The notes: generated from the letters alone by a model not told the origin. A stretch of 44,257 nt of DNA from Anaerolineales bacterium (GCA_016928525.1 JAFGKO010000046.1:1-44257); one strand, 5' to 3'; shown: positions 18,136-28,608, numbered from the stretch's first letter. Program-made: numbers and translations.

Positions 18136-20460
18136 CTATGCCTGTTCTTCCCGGGATTTCGCCTGGTTGCTCTGAAATTGGATCACAATTTCAGAGCCGG
18201 GGATGCTTTTTCCTAACTCCTCAACAGCTGTCTGCAACACATTTCGCATATTCACAGATGCGCCAATTTTTGCCGTGATCTCGCTTATTTGTTGTTCCTT
18301 GGCAGCTTGGCGCTGGGAGGTTTCAAGTAGGCGGGCGCCTTCCAATGCCATTGCGACACGTTCTGCGGTAGATTGGATGATATCGATTTCTTCCTGTGTG
18401 TATTCTTTAGGTTGCTTTCCAAGATCTACGTCTAGATTGCCGATGGTCACACCGCGAAGTTTAATCGGTTCTTTGTGAATGGAACTATTTTTAGTCTTCT
18501 TGCCATTCTCTTGCAGGGAATCTTTGATCGGCTCGAGGCCAGACGCCTTTGCACGGTATCCCTTAATACTAGAAATGGTTGAGTACTGTCCCCATTCATT
18601 TTGAATATAACGTTGAAGATTTTTTTCAAGCTCTTTGAAAGCCCGCTGCGACTGCTCGAACAAGCGGGCATTTTCAATAGCGATTGCTACCTGGTTGGCC
18701 AGCGTACTAAGCACATCGATATCATCGCTGGAAAAAGCATTGGGTTGGTCACTTTGCACGTCCAAGACCCCGATTACATCCCTGCCAATGACTAATGGAA
18801 GCGCTATTTCTGATCGGGTAGCAGGCAGGTCGGGGTTGTTAAAGTAAGTTGCATCCTCACCTACATCTAAGGCAATATGTGCTCTCCTCTGGTCAATGGA
18901 ATAGCCCACGATGCCTTCCTGTCCAATGCGTAGCTTGTGGTTTCGATCCAGCATTTTCTGCCCACCTTCGCTATTGGCAGCGCGCAGTACAGCGTATTCC
19001 TTATCATCGGAGAGGAGGAATATGCCAGCATGATAGAAACCAAAACGTTTGCTGATAGTATGAGTGATGTACGGTAGAAGTTCATCAACATCCTGCAGGG
19101 AGGCCACTGAACTGGCTACTTCCGCAATCGCCTCAAGCTGAGATGCGCGTTTCTGGATTTGTGCGGAACTCTCTTCTAATTGTGCCGTTCGTTCAACCAC
19201 TCGCTGTTCGAGAGAGCTGATCAAATCGCGTAGTTGATTTACCATGTTATTGAAGGTAGCTGCCAGAGTTCCGGTCTCGTCGTTTGTTTCTACGTTGGCT
19301 TGAACTGATAGATCGCCTGCGGCTAGTTTCTCAGCAACAGCATTGAGACGGATAATCGGTCCGGACAGAGTTCGCGCAAGACTGGTAGCGGCAATTCCGG
19401 CAACGGAGGCGATTGCTAAAGTCCAGAGCAGGATGTTCCGCGTTTGAATCTCGACCGGTTGTAATGCTTCGTTTTTTTCCTGCAAGACGATTACGCGCCA
19501 GTTTAATTTCTCTACTACATCTATACCTTGGGATATGTTGTTATATGATTTCACTGGTGCGGAACTTGCCAGGACATTGACACCGTTTAATAGGAATTCT
19601 GTTTCAATATTGTTAGACTCTTCGATTGCTATTAGGTCAACGGTAGCAAACTCATGGAGTGTTTCGTAATTACCGTTCTCATTGACTTGCAACCTGAGAT
19701 ATCGATCTGTGGGTTGATATATGACGGCATATCCGGTTTCCCCAATCAGGCTGTTGATGAGGAGGTTAGTCAGAATATTGAAATTAACCGTCGTATGAAG
19801 GATGCCCACAAATTCATCGCTGCCACCGGAATAGACTGGTACGGCAATGTCAAGCGCGATCGTCCTGGTAGTCGGATTGTAGATAGGTTGACTGATATAT
19901 TGGCCATCTGCGTGGGCAATTCGCCACCATAATGCATCAGCTTGATAGAAGTTGGATGTAAGAGAAGTGGATGCGATATTGAACCCCCATTTATCGGTCA
20001 ATAAAATATCAGCATTCTGCGGAAAGATTTTTTGAAACTTGTGCAACTCTGGTGCGAGGTTATCGAAAAGCACCCCGGCAACTAAAGGATCAGCTTCATT
20101 ATTGGCTGCAACGGCGGCTCTCCAAGTTTGGTTTAATTGTTCAATAGTGGCTACATCCTCACTGTAAGGACTTGCCTGGCTGGCTAACTCGGCTCTGTCT
20201 TGGACAGTCTGCGTGAGGGCGAGCTCATGAAGCTTCTCGAATTCGCTCTGGACCAATTGCCCAACTTGAGAAGCCAGGGAATTCGCAAGTACAGTCTGGT
20301 TATTTATAATTTCAGCAGTAAGGCTGGCTCTTAATGATAGATTGGTCAGATAAGCCACTGTTCCTACTGAAGCTACCACAGTGGTTATGAAGACAATGAT
20401 CATCTTGGTGCGCAGGGAAAAATTGCGCAACTGGCGAAAAGTGAAATTACTTCTATTCAT
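18136..20460 (-). CDS. dCache-HAMP-GAF sensor protein without output domain (sensor 8)
   Basis: A 774-residue transmembrane sensor from the ATG at 20460 (MNRSNFTFRQL), which has AAGGAA just upstream. The frame is open to 20520, but that start would abut the preceding gene without a ribosome site. Layout: TM1 (about 19-41), a long extracytoplasmic dCache domain (45-335), TM2 (342-362), HAMP (362-415), coiled coil, full GAF (445-602, FYHAGIF, AANSEGGQ, HIALDVGEDA), half-size GAF (605-715) and the shared tail (720-765, ITAKIGASVNMRNVLQTA). The dCache pocket lacks the arginine of the amino-acid-binding signature. HAMP and coiled coil imply dimeric transmembrane signalling, yet no enzymatic output follows. 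Confidence 0.85.
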   Translation of the reverse strand: MNRSNFTFRQLRNFSLRTKMIIVFITTVVASVGTVAYLTNLSLRASLTAEIINNQTVLANSLASQVGQLVQSEFEKLHELALTQTVQDRAELASQASPYSEDVATIEQLNQTWRAAVAANNEADPLVAGVLFDNLAPELHKFQKIFPQNADILLTDKWGFNIASTSLTSNFYQADALWWRIAHADGQYISQPIYNPTTRTIALDIAVPVYSGGSDEFVGILHTTVNFNILTNLLINSLIGETGYAVIYQPTDRYLRLQVNENGNYETLHEFATVDLIAIEESNNIETEFLLNGVNVLASSAPVKSYNNISQGIDVVEKLNWRVIVLQEKNEALQPVEIQTRNILLWTLAIASVAGIAATSLARTLSGPIIRLNAVAEKLAAGDLSVQANVETNDETGTLAATFNNMVNQLRDLISSLEQRVVERTAQLEESSAQIQKRASQLEAIAEVASSVASLQDVDELLPYITHTISKRFGFYHAGIFLLSDDKEYAVLRAANSEGGQKMLDRNHKLRIGQEGIVGYSIDQRRAHIALDVGEDATYFNNPDLPATRSEIALPLVIGRDVIGVLDVQSDQPNAFSSDDIDVLSTLANQVAIAIENARLFEQSQRAFKELEKNLQRYIQNEWGQYSTISSIKGYRAKASGLEPIKDSLQENGKKTKNSSIHKEPIKLRGVTIGNLDVDLGKQPKEYTQEEIDIIQSTAERVAMALEGARLLETSQRQAAKEQQISEITAKIGASVNMRNVLQTAVEELGKSIPGSEIVIQFQSNQAKSREEQA

Positions 20461-20520
20461 TTCCTTGCATCCTTTGGATAGAACGCGCCGAATACAAAAC
20501 CATTTATTTTCATAAGGCAT

Positions 20521-22269
20521 CTACCCTTCTTCAGTAACTCCAATTTTAAAAACCACCTCGGATGCACTGAGGGCCTTTCGAAGCTCACCTGCCGCTACTT
20601 GCATAATGCGCTCAACCTCTGTCGATGCGCTGATCTTGGCCGAGATATCACCGATCACGCTTTCCATGGTTGCTCGTCGCCGTGATTCTTCGAGTAGCGT
20701 GGCATTTTCGATTGCTACACCAACGCGTTCGGCCAGGGCTTGTGTGATGTCAACCTCATCTGGATCCCATTCCCGATTATCTGGCAAGCTGATATTTATG
20801 GTGCCGATGACCCGGTCGCGTAGTTTGATTGGAACTGCCACCGCTGTATTTGTTGTTTTCTTTCCATCCGGGCCTAGCGATATCTGACCGGTCTTTTTGG
20901 CTTTGCGAATTTCAACACTTTTAAGCGGGTTTTCGAGCGGGCGTATGGAGGCGCCAGAGAGTTCATAGCCAACCAGCTGGCGTTTTTTTGATATTTGTTG
21001 CCAAGCCTCCAGAATGGATTTTGAAAGGGTAGTCTGTGCCTCTGTCAACACACGTTGTGACTCTTCAAACAGACGCGCGTTTTCGATGGCTACGCTGACC
21101 ACGTCTGCCAGGATGGAGAGCACTTCCACATCATCCTCGGTAAAGGCATTTGGCTCTGTGCTTTGCACATCCAATGCGCCGACGACAGTCTTGCCAACTC
21201 GAAGTGGCAGAGCCATTTCAGAACGAGTTTCCGGGAGATCGGGATTGTCGAAGAAAACAGTATCAGCTCCGGTATCCAGAGCGATGCGCGGATTACCCGT
21301 CGATGTGACATAACCTACGATGCCGGTTTGCCCTACACCCAGACGATGTTTGCGAGCCAACATGCGTTGACCGCCTTCGCTGTTTGCGGCGCTGAGCACG
21401 GCGTACTGATTGCTTTCATCCAATAGAAACAGACCGACATGATAGAAATTAAATTGCCGGCTGATCATTTGTGTAATTCTGGGAAGCAGTTTTTCCAGTT
21501 CCTGGATGGAGGAAATCGTTCGGGCCAATTGCGCAATGGCCTCGAACTGCCCCGCGCGTTTTTGGAGTTGTTGTGAACTTTCTTCCAATTCTGCCGTACG
21601 CTCTGCCACAAGTAATTCCAGATTTGCTTTTATATCTTCCAGTTCGCGATTCTTTTGGATTGCAGTCTGTTCGTTTAACTGTGCTTGGTTTCGACTCTGA
21701 AAAAGAACGTGTATCGTTATGTAGAGCACAAAAGAAGTTAAGAAGAGTGGAGCGGAATACCTGATCAAGTAGAGGTAATCGTAGTTAGAGAAGGAAGGGA
21801 TGATCTGGCCATTGGCCTCGCCGTAAGCCAAGCCAAACATCGAAGCAAAAGCAAGTATTGTGGATACAATGATTGCCTGTTTGCCTAATAATAAACCTCC
21901 CAAGGCAATGATCATGGAATAGGCGAGAATGGTCAAATCATGGAGCCCATCCCCATTCCAAAGAATGTAATGTAAACCGATGAAGCTGCTAGCGACCAGC
22001 ACCCAACTGGAAAAACCGACATAGCCGAGCCGTGTCAGACCCAATAAAACCAGGAAGATTAGAATAACCCCCGTGGATGCAACGTACAGTGACGTATTGT
22101 CCGTTGGGCCAGAAGATATAACATTGGCAGCAATTAAAGTGAATACGTTTCCGATGATTGTGAAAGTAATAATCGCATACAGGATCTTGGCTGTACGTGT
22201 CTTTTCAGCATCTTCAAATTTAGGCGAGGCGATAAAATTTTTGATTTTTGTCCAAATGGTAGCGCTCAT
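20521..22269 (-). CDS. 6-TM GAF sensor protein without output domain (sensor 7)
   Basis: A 582-residue membrane sensor built like its neighbours: six hydrophobic segments (about 28-195) including the shared motif G-D-G-L-H-D followed by A-Y-S, a coiled coil ending AERTAELEESSQQLQKRAG, a full GAF (about 245-402, FYHVGLF, AANSEGGQRML, PRIALDTGADT), a half-size GAF (410-520, with AWQQI and LVGYELSG) and the conserved tail (ISAKISASTEVERIMQVA). Its GAF is nearly identical over long stretches to that of the next gene downstream, pointing to recent duplication or gene conversion. Together with the dCache-type gene at 18136 it forms one copy of an apparent two-gene cassette. Confidence 0.84.
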   Translation of the reverse strand: MSATIWTKIKNFIASPKFEDAEKTRTAKILYAIITFTIIGNVFTLIAANVISSGPTDNTSLYVASTGVILIFLVLLGLTRLGYVGFSSWVLVASSFIGLHYILWNGDGLHDLTILAYSMIIALGGLLLGKQAIIVSTILAFASMFGLAYGEANGQIIPSFSNYDYLYLIRYSAPLFLTSFVLYITIHVLFQSRNQAQLNEQTAIQKNRELEDIKANLELLVAERTAELEESSQQLQKRAGQFEAIAQLARTISSIQELEKLLPRITQMISRQFNFYHVGLFLLDESNQYAVLSAANSEGGQRMLARKHRLGVGQTGIVGYVTSTGNPRIALDTGADTVFFDNPDLPETRSEMALPLRVGKTVVGALDVQSTEPNAFTEDDVEVLSILADVVSVAIENARLFEESQRVLTEAQTTLSKSILEAWQQISKKRQLVGYELSGASIRPLENPLKSVEIRKAKKTGQISLGPDGKKTTNTAVAVPIKLRDRVIGTINISLPDNREWDPDEVDITQALAERVGVAIENATLLEESRRRATMESVIGDISAKISASTEVERIMQVAAGELRKALSASEVVFKIGVTEEG

Positions 22270-22284
22270 AAATATCTCCAGGCA

Positions 22285-24444
22285 CTATTCCTTCTCAACT
22301 TGAATGCTGATTTCTGCGCCGGGTAGGATGCGCCCCATTTCGCGCAGGGTGGTTTGCAGGATGTTGTCCAGGTTGATAGCAGCACCGATCTTAGACGAGA
22401 TTTCGCCAATTACCTGCTCTTTGGCTGCGCTTTTCTGGCTTTCCGCAACCAGGCGCGCGTTTTCGGCCGCCAGCGCCACGCGTTCTGCGGTGGCTTGGAT
22501 GATGGCAATTTCATTTTCCGTCCATTGATACCCGGTAGAAGCCGGTTTAATCCGTAGTCTTCCGATTGCTTCGCCCCGGAGTTGTAATGGGACGGAAAAC
22601 GCATCTTTCTGGCTTTCGGCTGGCTGGCCTTTTGAATGCTGGGTCAGTGGCTCTGGCTTGATCCCGTCAAAGCGATAGCCGACAACCGGTGCGAAACGGT
22701 GGACGTTCGCCCAGGTCTCTCCGGTCAATCGGCGATAGGCCGTTTCGGCTTGTGCCAACGCCTCGCGCGATTCATCGTATAGACGGGCGTTTTGTATAGC
22801 AGTACTGACCTGGTCCGCCAGCGTGGACAAGATGTTGACATCTTCGTGTGAGAATGCGTTTTGTTCGGTGCTTTGCACGTCCAGCGCGCCGACGACTTTG
22901 CCGCCAATAGTGAGCGGCAAGGCCATCTCGGAACGCGTTTCGGGCAGGTCAGGATTGTTAAAGAAAACAGCGTCAGCGCCAGTGTCCAGCGCGATACGCG
23001 GATTGCCGGTCGCAGTAACATAACCTACAATACCGGTCTGGCCGACTTCGAGACGGTGCCGACGGGCTAGCATGCGTTGTCCCCCCTTGCTGTTTGCGGC
23101 GCGCAGGACCGCGTATTGATTATTCTCGTCTAGCAGGAAAATGCCCACATGATAGAAGCCAAAATGCTGGCTGATCATGCGAGTGATGCGTGGCAGCAAT
23201 TCTGCCTGATCTTGAATGGAGCTGATGACGCGCGAAACCTGCGCGATGGCTTCAAATTGATCCGCGCGGCGCTTGACTTGCTGAGTGGCGGCTTCCAACT
23301 CACCGGTGCGTTCAGCCACGCGTTGTTCCAGGTTGCCGATGAAGCTTCTTAACTGTGCGGTCATGCTGTTAAAGGCATTGGCCAGGCGAACGGTTTCACT
23401 CGGCCCACCAACGGTGGCTACCAACTCAATGTCCCCTTCAGAAATTTTGGTAGCAGTGTCGGTCAGATCGATTAATGGCACAGCTAGGCGGCGCGCAACG
23501 AAAATTCCAATCAAACCAGCCAGGAGGGCCATGCCCAGAGTTACCAGGATAGACCATATTCCAGTGCTGATGATATTCTGATATGCTTCTTGCCAGGGCA
23601 TTTCCGTGACAACGGCCCAATCTGGGCTTTCCAGAGGTACAAAGGTGGTAACAACAGTCGCTCCATTGATTCCTCGAGACAAGCTGATTGGAGTTTGGTC
23701 CCCCTGGGTTGTGTCCCAATTAACGAATTCGCCGACTTTTTCAAGATTAGCTACGTTTTCACCTTTTAAAACACGACTGAGATCATTGAAGGCAATCAAG
23801 TTGCCCTGTCTATCTACTACATAGGCAATGCCGCTTTTGCCAATACGGATTTGATTGACCAAATTCCAAATGAATTTAAGGTTCAACTCAGCCACTAGTG
23901 TTCCTTTGAAATCTCCCAATGCGTTCGTTACAGGGACCGCGAGAAAAATCAAAGGTTCACTGGTGGAATTATCGATGTAAATTGGGCTAATGTATCTCTG
24001 ACCTTTTTCGATCACGGTCAACATCTCGATCTCTGTCTGGATTTGTGTGGCGAACTGTTCATACTCTGTTTGCGAAATACGCGCAGCGTGTGCTGTTTCG
24101 TTTCCAATAATATTTAGGAAGATTACCTGTCGGAATGCAGGCTGGTAGCCCAGCACGCTTTCAAGAACCGCCTTCTGCTGCTCCGGAGAGATCTTTGATA
24201 AGTCTGTGAGTTCGACTATTGCCTCGAGTGATCTGAAATTATCCTCAATGTAATTGCTCACGGTCTTACTGGCTTCTTGAGCCACGAGTAATTGTTGACT
24301 GGATATGACAGCTTGTTGAGTTTGAATGTTCGAGAAAAGTTGCAACCCGCTGGAAACCAGTAGCACCACCACGCTCAAAGTGAAAAAGGCAATTGCGAGG
24401 GTGGCGGCTAGGCTCCGTGCGGTCTGAGTTTTTTCTTTGCTCAT
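22285..24444 (-). CDS. dCache-HAMP-GAF sensor protein without output domain (sensor 6)
   Basis: A 719-residue transmembrane sensor. TM1 spans about 13-35, the extracytoplasmic Cache region 36-290 (with RIGKSGIAYVVDRQGNLIA), TM2 293-315, HAMP 315-368, a coiled coil with NLEQRVAERTGELEAA, a full GAF (395-555, FYHVGIF, AANSKGGQRML, PRIALDTGADA), a half-size GAF (560-668, with TWANV and VVGYRFDG) and the shared tail (670-719, ISSKIGAAINLDNILQTT). The Cache pocket shows no Arg-x-Trp amino-acid signature. It overlaps the upstream sensor gene by 4 nt (24441-24444), consistent with coupled translation. Confidence 0.85.
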   Translation of the reverse strand: MSKEKTQTARSLAATLAIAFFTLSVVVLLVSSGLQLFSNIQTQQAVISSQQLLVAQEASKTVSNYIEDNFRSLEAIVELTDLSKISPEQQKAVLESVLGYQPAFRQVIFLNIIGNETAHAARISQTEYEQFATQIQTEIEMLTVIEKGQRYISPIYIDNSTSEPLIFLAVPVTNALGDFKGTLVAELNLKFIWNLVNQIRIGKSGIAYVVDRQGNLIAFNDLSRVLKGENVANLEKVGEFVNWDTTQGDQTPISLSRGINGATVVTTFVPLESPDWAVVTEMPWQEAYQNIISTGIWSILVTLGMALLAGLIGIFVARRLAVPLIDLTDTATKISEGDIELVATVGGPSETVRLANAFNSMTAQLRSFIGNLEQRVAERTGELEAATQQVKRRADQFEAIAQVSRVISSIQDQAELLPRITRMISQHFGFYHVGIFLLDENNQYAVLRAANSKGGQRMLARRHRLEVGQTGIVGYVTATGNPRIALDTGADAVFFNNPDLPETRSEMALPLTIGGKVVGALDVQSTEQNAFSHEDVNILSTLADQVSTAIQNARLYDESREALAQAETAYRRLTGETWANVHRFAPVVGYRFDGIKPEPLTQHSKGQPAESQKDAFSVPLQLRGEAIGRLRIKPASTGYQWTENEIAIIQATAERVALAAENARLVAESQKSAAKEQVIGEISSKIGAAINLDNILQTTLREMGRILPGAEISIQVEKE

Positions 24445-26090
24445 TTGGCTGTTTCCTCTGTTTCTAACTCAGAACCGAGTTCCAGCACGACTTCCGCGCC
24501 ACCCATTCTGCGCCCCAGTTGCTGCACGGCTGTACGCAGGATGCCCTCCATGTCACTAAAGGTGCTGATACTGGCTGATATATCTCCAATTACACGTTCC
24601 CTGGTAGCGCGCTGTTGGGCGTCTTCCAGCAATCGGGCAGTTTCAAGGGTCAAGGCTGTCCGTTCCGCGGCGGCCCGCGCTAGGGCTATTTCATCTTCTG
24701 TCCAATCGTGGTCCGGGTCGATGGCGCTTAATTTGAGTTTTCCGATGGTTTGCTCTCGTAGCACCAATGGAATATCAAGGGAAGCGCCATCTTTGGATGT
24801 TTTAGTGATCGGTCTCGACGTGGAGCCATCGTACTCGAAGCCCAACACTTTCCTTCGCGCGGTAAATTGCTGCCAGGCGTGACCCGTCATCTGGCGGTAT
24901 GCAGCTTCTGCTGCCTGCACAGCATTGCGGCTCTGCTCAAACGAGCGTGCATTTTGAATGGCGATAGCAACTTGATCTGCGAGAATGGACAATGTCTGAA
25001 TGTCTTCGTTTCCAAAAGCGTTCGGCTGAGTGGATTGCAGATCCAGTGCGCCAAACGTCTGACCTGCAATTTTTAAAGGTAGCGCAATTTCGGAACGCGT
25101 ATCAGGTAGATCTGGATTGTCAAAATAGAATGCATCCTCACCGACATCCAAAGCAATGCGTGCTCTGCCCGTGGATGTGGCATGCCCGACGATACCTTGC
25201 GCGCCAACTCTCAGGCGATGCCCGCGAGCCAGCATATTTTGTCCGCCTGCACTGTTGGCTGCCTGTAAAATCGCACTTTCTCCCTTTTCGTCAATCAGGA
25301 AAATACCAGTGTGGTAAATGCCGAAGCGTTCGCTAATTAGGTCTGTAACTCGTGGCAGTAATTCATCCAGGTTTTGAATACCTGAAATAGTTTGTGAAAC
25401 TTGTGAAATTGTTTGTAGTTGTGCAACCCTGTTTTGCAGTTCCACCGTGCGTTGATCGACGCGTTGTTCCAATTCTCTTTGCAGTTGTTGCAATTCTAGG
25501 TTGGCTTCCTGTTGTGTTTGTGCAATCGATTCGACTTCACGCAAGCTAAGCGTGAGGCGCTGGATAATTACACGTAAGACTCCGGTAGTCATAAAAAAAA
25601 GGACTACAGCAACACCGATGTCTTCGTAGCCGGTTCGGCTGGTAGATGAGAATGGGCTGATGCCGTTGATATCTGTAAAGCCAATAATTATCGCAGCTAA
25701 AGAGGCTAACAATGCGAAAATAAAGGAACCGCGTGTGCCAAGGAGCAGGCCTGCCAAAATGATAATGACTGGAAAACCGGCAACAGCGATATGGTACAAC
25801 CCACCTCGATTGTAGGCGGTGTATGCCGCTACAAGCGTCAACAACCCGGGAACCAATATTCTCCCTGGGAATGTGACCCCGCGCCTGGCGAGCAAGGTTG
25901 CCCCTAAGCTGATCAGCGCTGAAATTGCCAGACCCCATACTGTAGTTGGGGTATCGCCTGGAATGGCAACAGCGCCAGCGATCACAACCAAACCTATTGT
26001 GGTGATCGTTAGAATGTTGACCACCATCTGATCGGTTGTCAACTGAATTTCTGTTTTAGTTGTCGGTTTGAACAGGGGGGTGTCACTCAT
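24441..26090 (-). CDS. 6-TM GAF sensor protein without output domain (sensor 5)
   Basis: A 549-residue membrane sensor: six hydrophobic segments (about 22-185) with the shared G-G-L-Y-H / G-F-P-V / LLLGTRG pattern, a glutamine-rich coiled coil (LELQQLQRELEQRVDQRT), a full GAF (about 225-385, IYHTGIFL, AANSAGGQNML, RIALDVGEDA), a half-size GAF (390-500, with AWQQF and LGFEYDG) and the conserved tail (ISASISTFSDMEGILRTA). No catalytic output. The gene starts one base after the stop of the dCache-type gene upstream and overlaps the next by 4 nt, so the pair reads as one translational unit. Confidence 0.84.
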   Translation of the reverse strand: MSDTPLFKPTTKTEIQLTTDQMVVNILTITTIGLVVIAGAVAIPGDTPTTVWGLAISALISLGATLLARRGVTFPGRILVPGLLTLVAAYTAYNRGGLYHIAVAGFPVIIILAGLLLGTRGSFIFALLASLAAIIIGFTDINGISPFSSTSRTGYEDIGVAVVLFFMTTGVLRVIIQRLTLSLREVESIAQTQQEANLELQQLQRELEQRVDQRTVELQNRVAQLQTISQVSQTISGIQNLDELLPRVTDLISERFGIYHTGIFLIDEKGESAILQAANSAGGQNMLARGHRLRVGAQGIVGHATSTGRARIALDVGEDAFYFDNPDLPDTRSEIALPLKIAGQTFGALDLQSTQPNAFGNEDIQTLSILADQVAIAIQNARSFEQSRNAVQAAEAAYRQMTGHAWQQFTARRKVLGFEYDGSTSRPITKTSKDGASLDIPLVLREQTIGKLKLSAIDPDHDWTEDEIALARAAAERTALTLETARLLEDAQQRATRERVIGDISASISTFSDMEGILRTAVQQLGRRMGGAEVVLELGSELETEETAK

Positions 26091-26091
26091 A

Positions 26092-28590
26092 TCAAATCTC
26101 CTGCGATTCTTCCTGTTCTATTTCGGTGCTGAGTTCAACAGCAACCTTTGTTCCACTAAGTTGGCGGCCTAATTCCATTGCGGCGGTACGCAGGATGGCT
26201 TCTATGTCAGTGCTTGCCCCGATATTGGTTGTCATTTCACCAATGGCTCGCTCTCGGGCAGCGCGTCGTTGCGCCTCCTGATACAGACGAGCGCTATCCA
26301 GCGTGTTACTGAGTTGCGCAGACAAGGCTTCAATATCCTCAATTTCATCTGGGGTCCAGGACGCTGCATCCGTCGGCTTGACAAGACGCATTGTTGCCAC
26401 AGTTTGTCCACGAACGCTGATTGGCATGTTAAGAGTTTTCTGATCCGCGTTGAGCACACTTTCACCCTCAAGAAGGGCGCGTTGCATGTTTGCCTCTAAT
26501 TCATTGGAGGCCGGCACCACTTCACCATTCATCAAACTGACATATCCCAGCCCGTCAACATTTTGGAGCAAAGATTGCCAACCTGTCTGGCTAATATCTC
26601 CCGTAGCTTTGCGAGCCAGCATGAGTGCTTCTTGCGAATCGCGTAGCAGGCGGGCATTTTGCACTGCTATGGCCAATTGATCTGCCAGCACCTGAAGAGT
26701 GGGAATATCCTCTTCTGAAAAGGCATTGGCCTCAACGCTTTGGATGTCTAGGACTCCCAGAGTTTCTCCGCCTGCATTCAATGGGAGAGCCATCTCGGAG
26801 CGGGTTTTAGGCAGATCTGGATTGTTAAAGTAGACCGCATCCTCGCCCACATCCAGTGCGATGCGTGCCTGGCCCGTGCCTGCTACCGTGCCGGCGATCC
26901 CTTCCATGCCCACACCTAATTTATGTCCGCGCTCCAGCATTTTTGCACCCTCGTTGCTGTTAGAAGCTCGCAAAATCGCGTACTGGCGGCGTGTGTCTAG
27001 CAGGAATATGCCAATGTGATAGAAGTCAAATCGGTCGCTGATGAGGTGCGAAGTTCTAGTGAGGAGTTCCTCTAAATCACGTTGCGCGGCAACGGATTTA
27101 CCGACCTCTGCAACAGCCTGGATTTGAGTTACACGCTTTTCAATAAGCTGTGTTCGCTCTGCAACGCGCTCTTCTAGGGTAAAAATCAGTCCTTGCGCTG
27201 TAGATGCCATGCTGTTCAACGTTCTGGCCAACAGGCCGATTTCATCGTTTGTGATTACATCAGCTCGCGCGTCCAAATTACCCTCTGCTACTTCTTCAGC
27301 CGCTTTTGTCAATTTCCCTAATGGGGCAGTGATTGAGTTTCCTATACCGTAAGCGGCCAGCCCGGCCAGCGATAATAGTAATAGGCTGACGCCTGCAGCG
27401 CTGAACAGGGTTTTGTGGGTTTCTTCCTCCACCGTTGCGGTTGTGGCGATAAAATCTTGAAGAACCTCATCTTCAGAAACTACAATACCGAGACTATACT
27501 CAATGAAGGGGATGGACTGATAGGCGATATACCGGTTGACACCGTTGATTGCTACTTGTCTGACACCGGTTTGCCCACTCGTCATTTTAGCCAATACTTC
27601 GAACACATCTAGGGGTACACGGTTGAGCAAAGAAAGATTTTCAAAGTTGCCACTATGCAGCTCCTCTTCGGTCAGATTGAAATCGGCAAACCCTTTGGCA
27701 GGCATGGCAATCACTCTGCCTTCTTTGTCGATGAGAAATCCGTAGCCGCTTCTGCCTATGGAAATGCTTGAAACCTGCTGGATGATATTGGTTAATAAAA
27801 TATCAATTGCGGCAACACCGCGGAATTCATTGTTATCGTCATAAACAGGAATGCTGCTGGTGATTACCAATCCGTTTAACGCGGCATCCTGGTAGGGTGT
27901 CGACCAAACAGCTTTGGTATCTAAATCCGGTGATTCTGTCGCGCCAATGAACCATGGCCTGGTGGTGACATCGAAGTCTGGAGGTACGATGGCTGCGAGA
28001 TCGATATTTGGGTAATACACTGTTTCGCCGTGCTTGCCACCAAAATAAATTGCAATAATTTCTGGATTTGTCTCAAGCAGTGATAGCGTAAGATCATCCA
28101 ATCCCTTCAATACGGTCAGTTCTCTAGCGATATCATTCTGTAGCACAGTACGCGCAGGGATAAAAATAGATGCGGGCTCACTGTTCGCGTTGTCCCAACT
28201 TCCATTGGGGAGTTGGGCTAGCATGTCAAAGGCATCCCATTCGCCCTCTCCAAGTACGATCTTTTTATCGTTGGAGATGATCGTTCCGGCCGTATTTCCA
28301 AAGAATTCAATCGAATCCCTTATTGTCGAAAAGAAAAGGTTGGTTGTGTTTGCTTCTCGCGATACGGTAGCGGCCAATCTGTTTTCAATTTCCTGGTCGA
28401 CGCTGATACCAACTTGGTTTACGAGAAAGTCATTTGTTGCTTTGGAGCGATAAAATACAAAATAGCCCATAGCAGCCACTGTCAGGAGAACGATCAGAAA
28501 GTTCCCCAGGAGGATCTTTGCTCTTAGGGAAAAAGCGCCGCGCTGCCCGGTATTTTCTTTCGGCACTTGTGTAGTTTGAGATTCATTCAT
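26092..28590 (-). CDS. dCache-HAMP-GAF sensor with partial amino-acid-binding signature (sensor 4)
   Basis: An 832-residue transmembrane sensor. TM1 is at about 27-46, a large dCache domain at 50-392, TM2 at 396-416, HAMP at 416-470, then coiled coil, full GAF (495-650, FYHIGIFLLD, RIALDVGEDA), half-size GAF (655-775) and the shared tail (ending near 832, with IGASTDIEAILRTA). The Cache region contains Arg211-Pro-Trp213-Phe, then STPYQDA (Tyr233, Asp235) and Asp263, an order resembling the R-x-W / Y-x-D / D pattern of amino-acid-binding dCache_1 domains, though with a slightly longer spacing. Amino-acid sensing is therefore possible but not proven. It is the only one of the three Cache sensors here with this pattern. 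Confidence 0.86.
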   Translation of the reverse strand: MNESQTTQVPKENTGQRGAFSLRAKILLGNFLIVLLTVAAMGYFVFYRSKATNDFLVNQVGISVDQEIENRLAATVSREANTTNLFFSTIRDSIEFFGNTAGTIISNDKKIVLGEGEWDAFDMLAQLPNGSWDNANSEPASIFIPARTVLQNDIARELTVLKGLDDLTLSLLETNPEIIAIYFGGKHGETVYYPNIDLAAIVPPDFDVTTRPWFIGATESPDLDTKAVWSTPYQDAALNGLVITSSIPVYDDNNEFRGVAAIDILLTNIIQQVSSISIGRSGYGFLIDKEGRVIAMPAKGFADFNLTEEELHSGNFENLSLLNRVPLDVFEVLAKMTSGQTGVRQVAINGVNRYIAYQSIPFIEYSLGIVVSEDEVLQDFIATTATVEEETHKTLFSAAGVSLLLLSLAGLAAYGIGNSITAPLGKLTKAAEEVAEGNLDARADVITNDEIGLLARTLNSMASTAQGLIFTLEERVAERTQLIEKRVTQIQAVAEVGKSVAAQRDLEELLTRTSHLISDRFDFYHIGIFLLDTRRQYAILRASNSNEGAKMLERGHKLGVGMEGIAGTVAGTGQARIALDVGEDAVYFNNPDLPKTRSEMALPLNAGGETLGVLDIQSVEANAFSEEDIPTLQVLADQLAIAVQNARLLRDSQEALMLARKATGDISQTGWQSLLQNVDGLGYVSLMNGEVVPASNELEANMQRALLEGESVLNADQKTLNMPISVRGQTVATMRLVKPTDAASWTPDEIEDIEALSAQLSNTLDSARLYQEAQRRAARERAIGEMTTNIGASTDIEAILRTAAMELGRQLSGTKVAVELSTEIEQEESQEI

Positions 28591-28608
28591 AATTCTTATC
28601 CATGCGGG

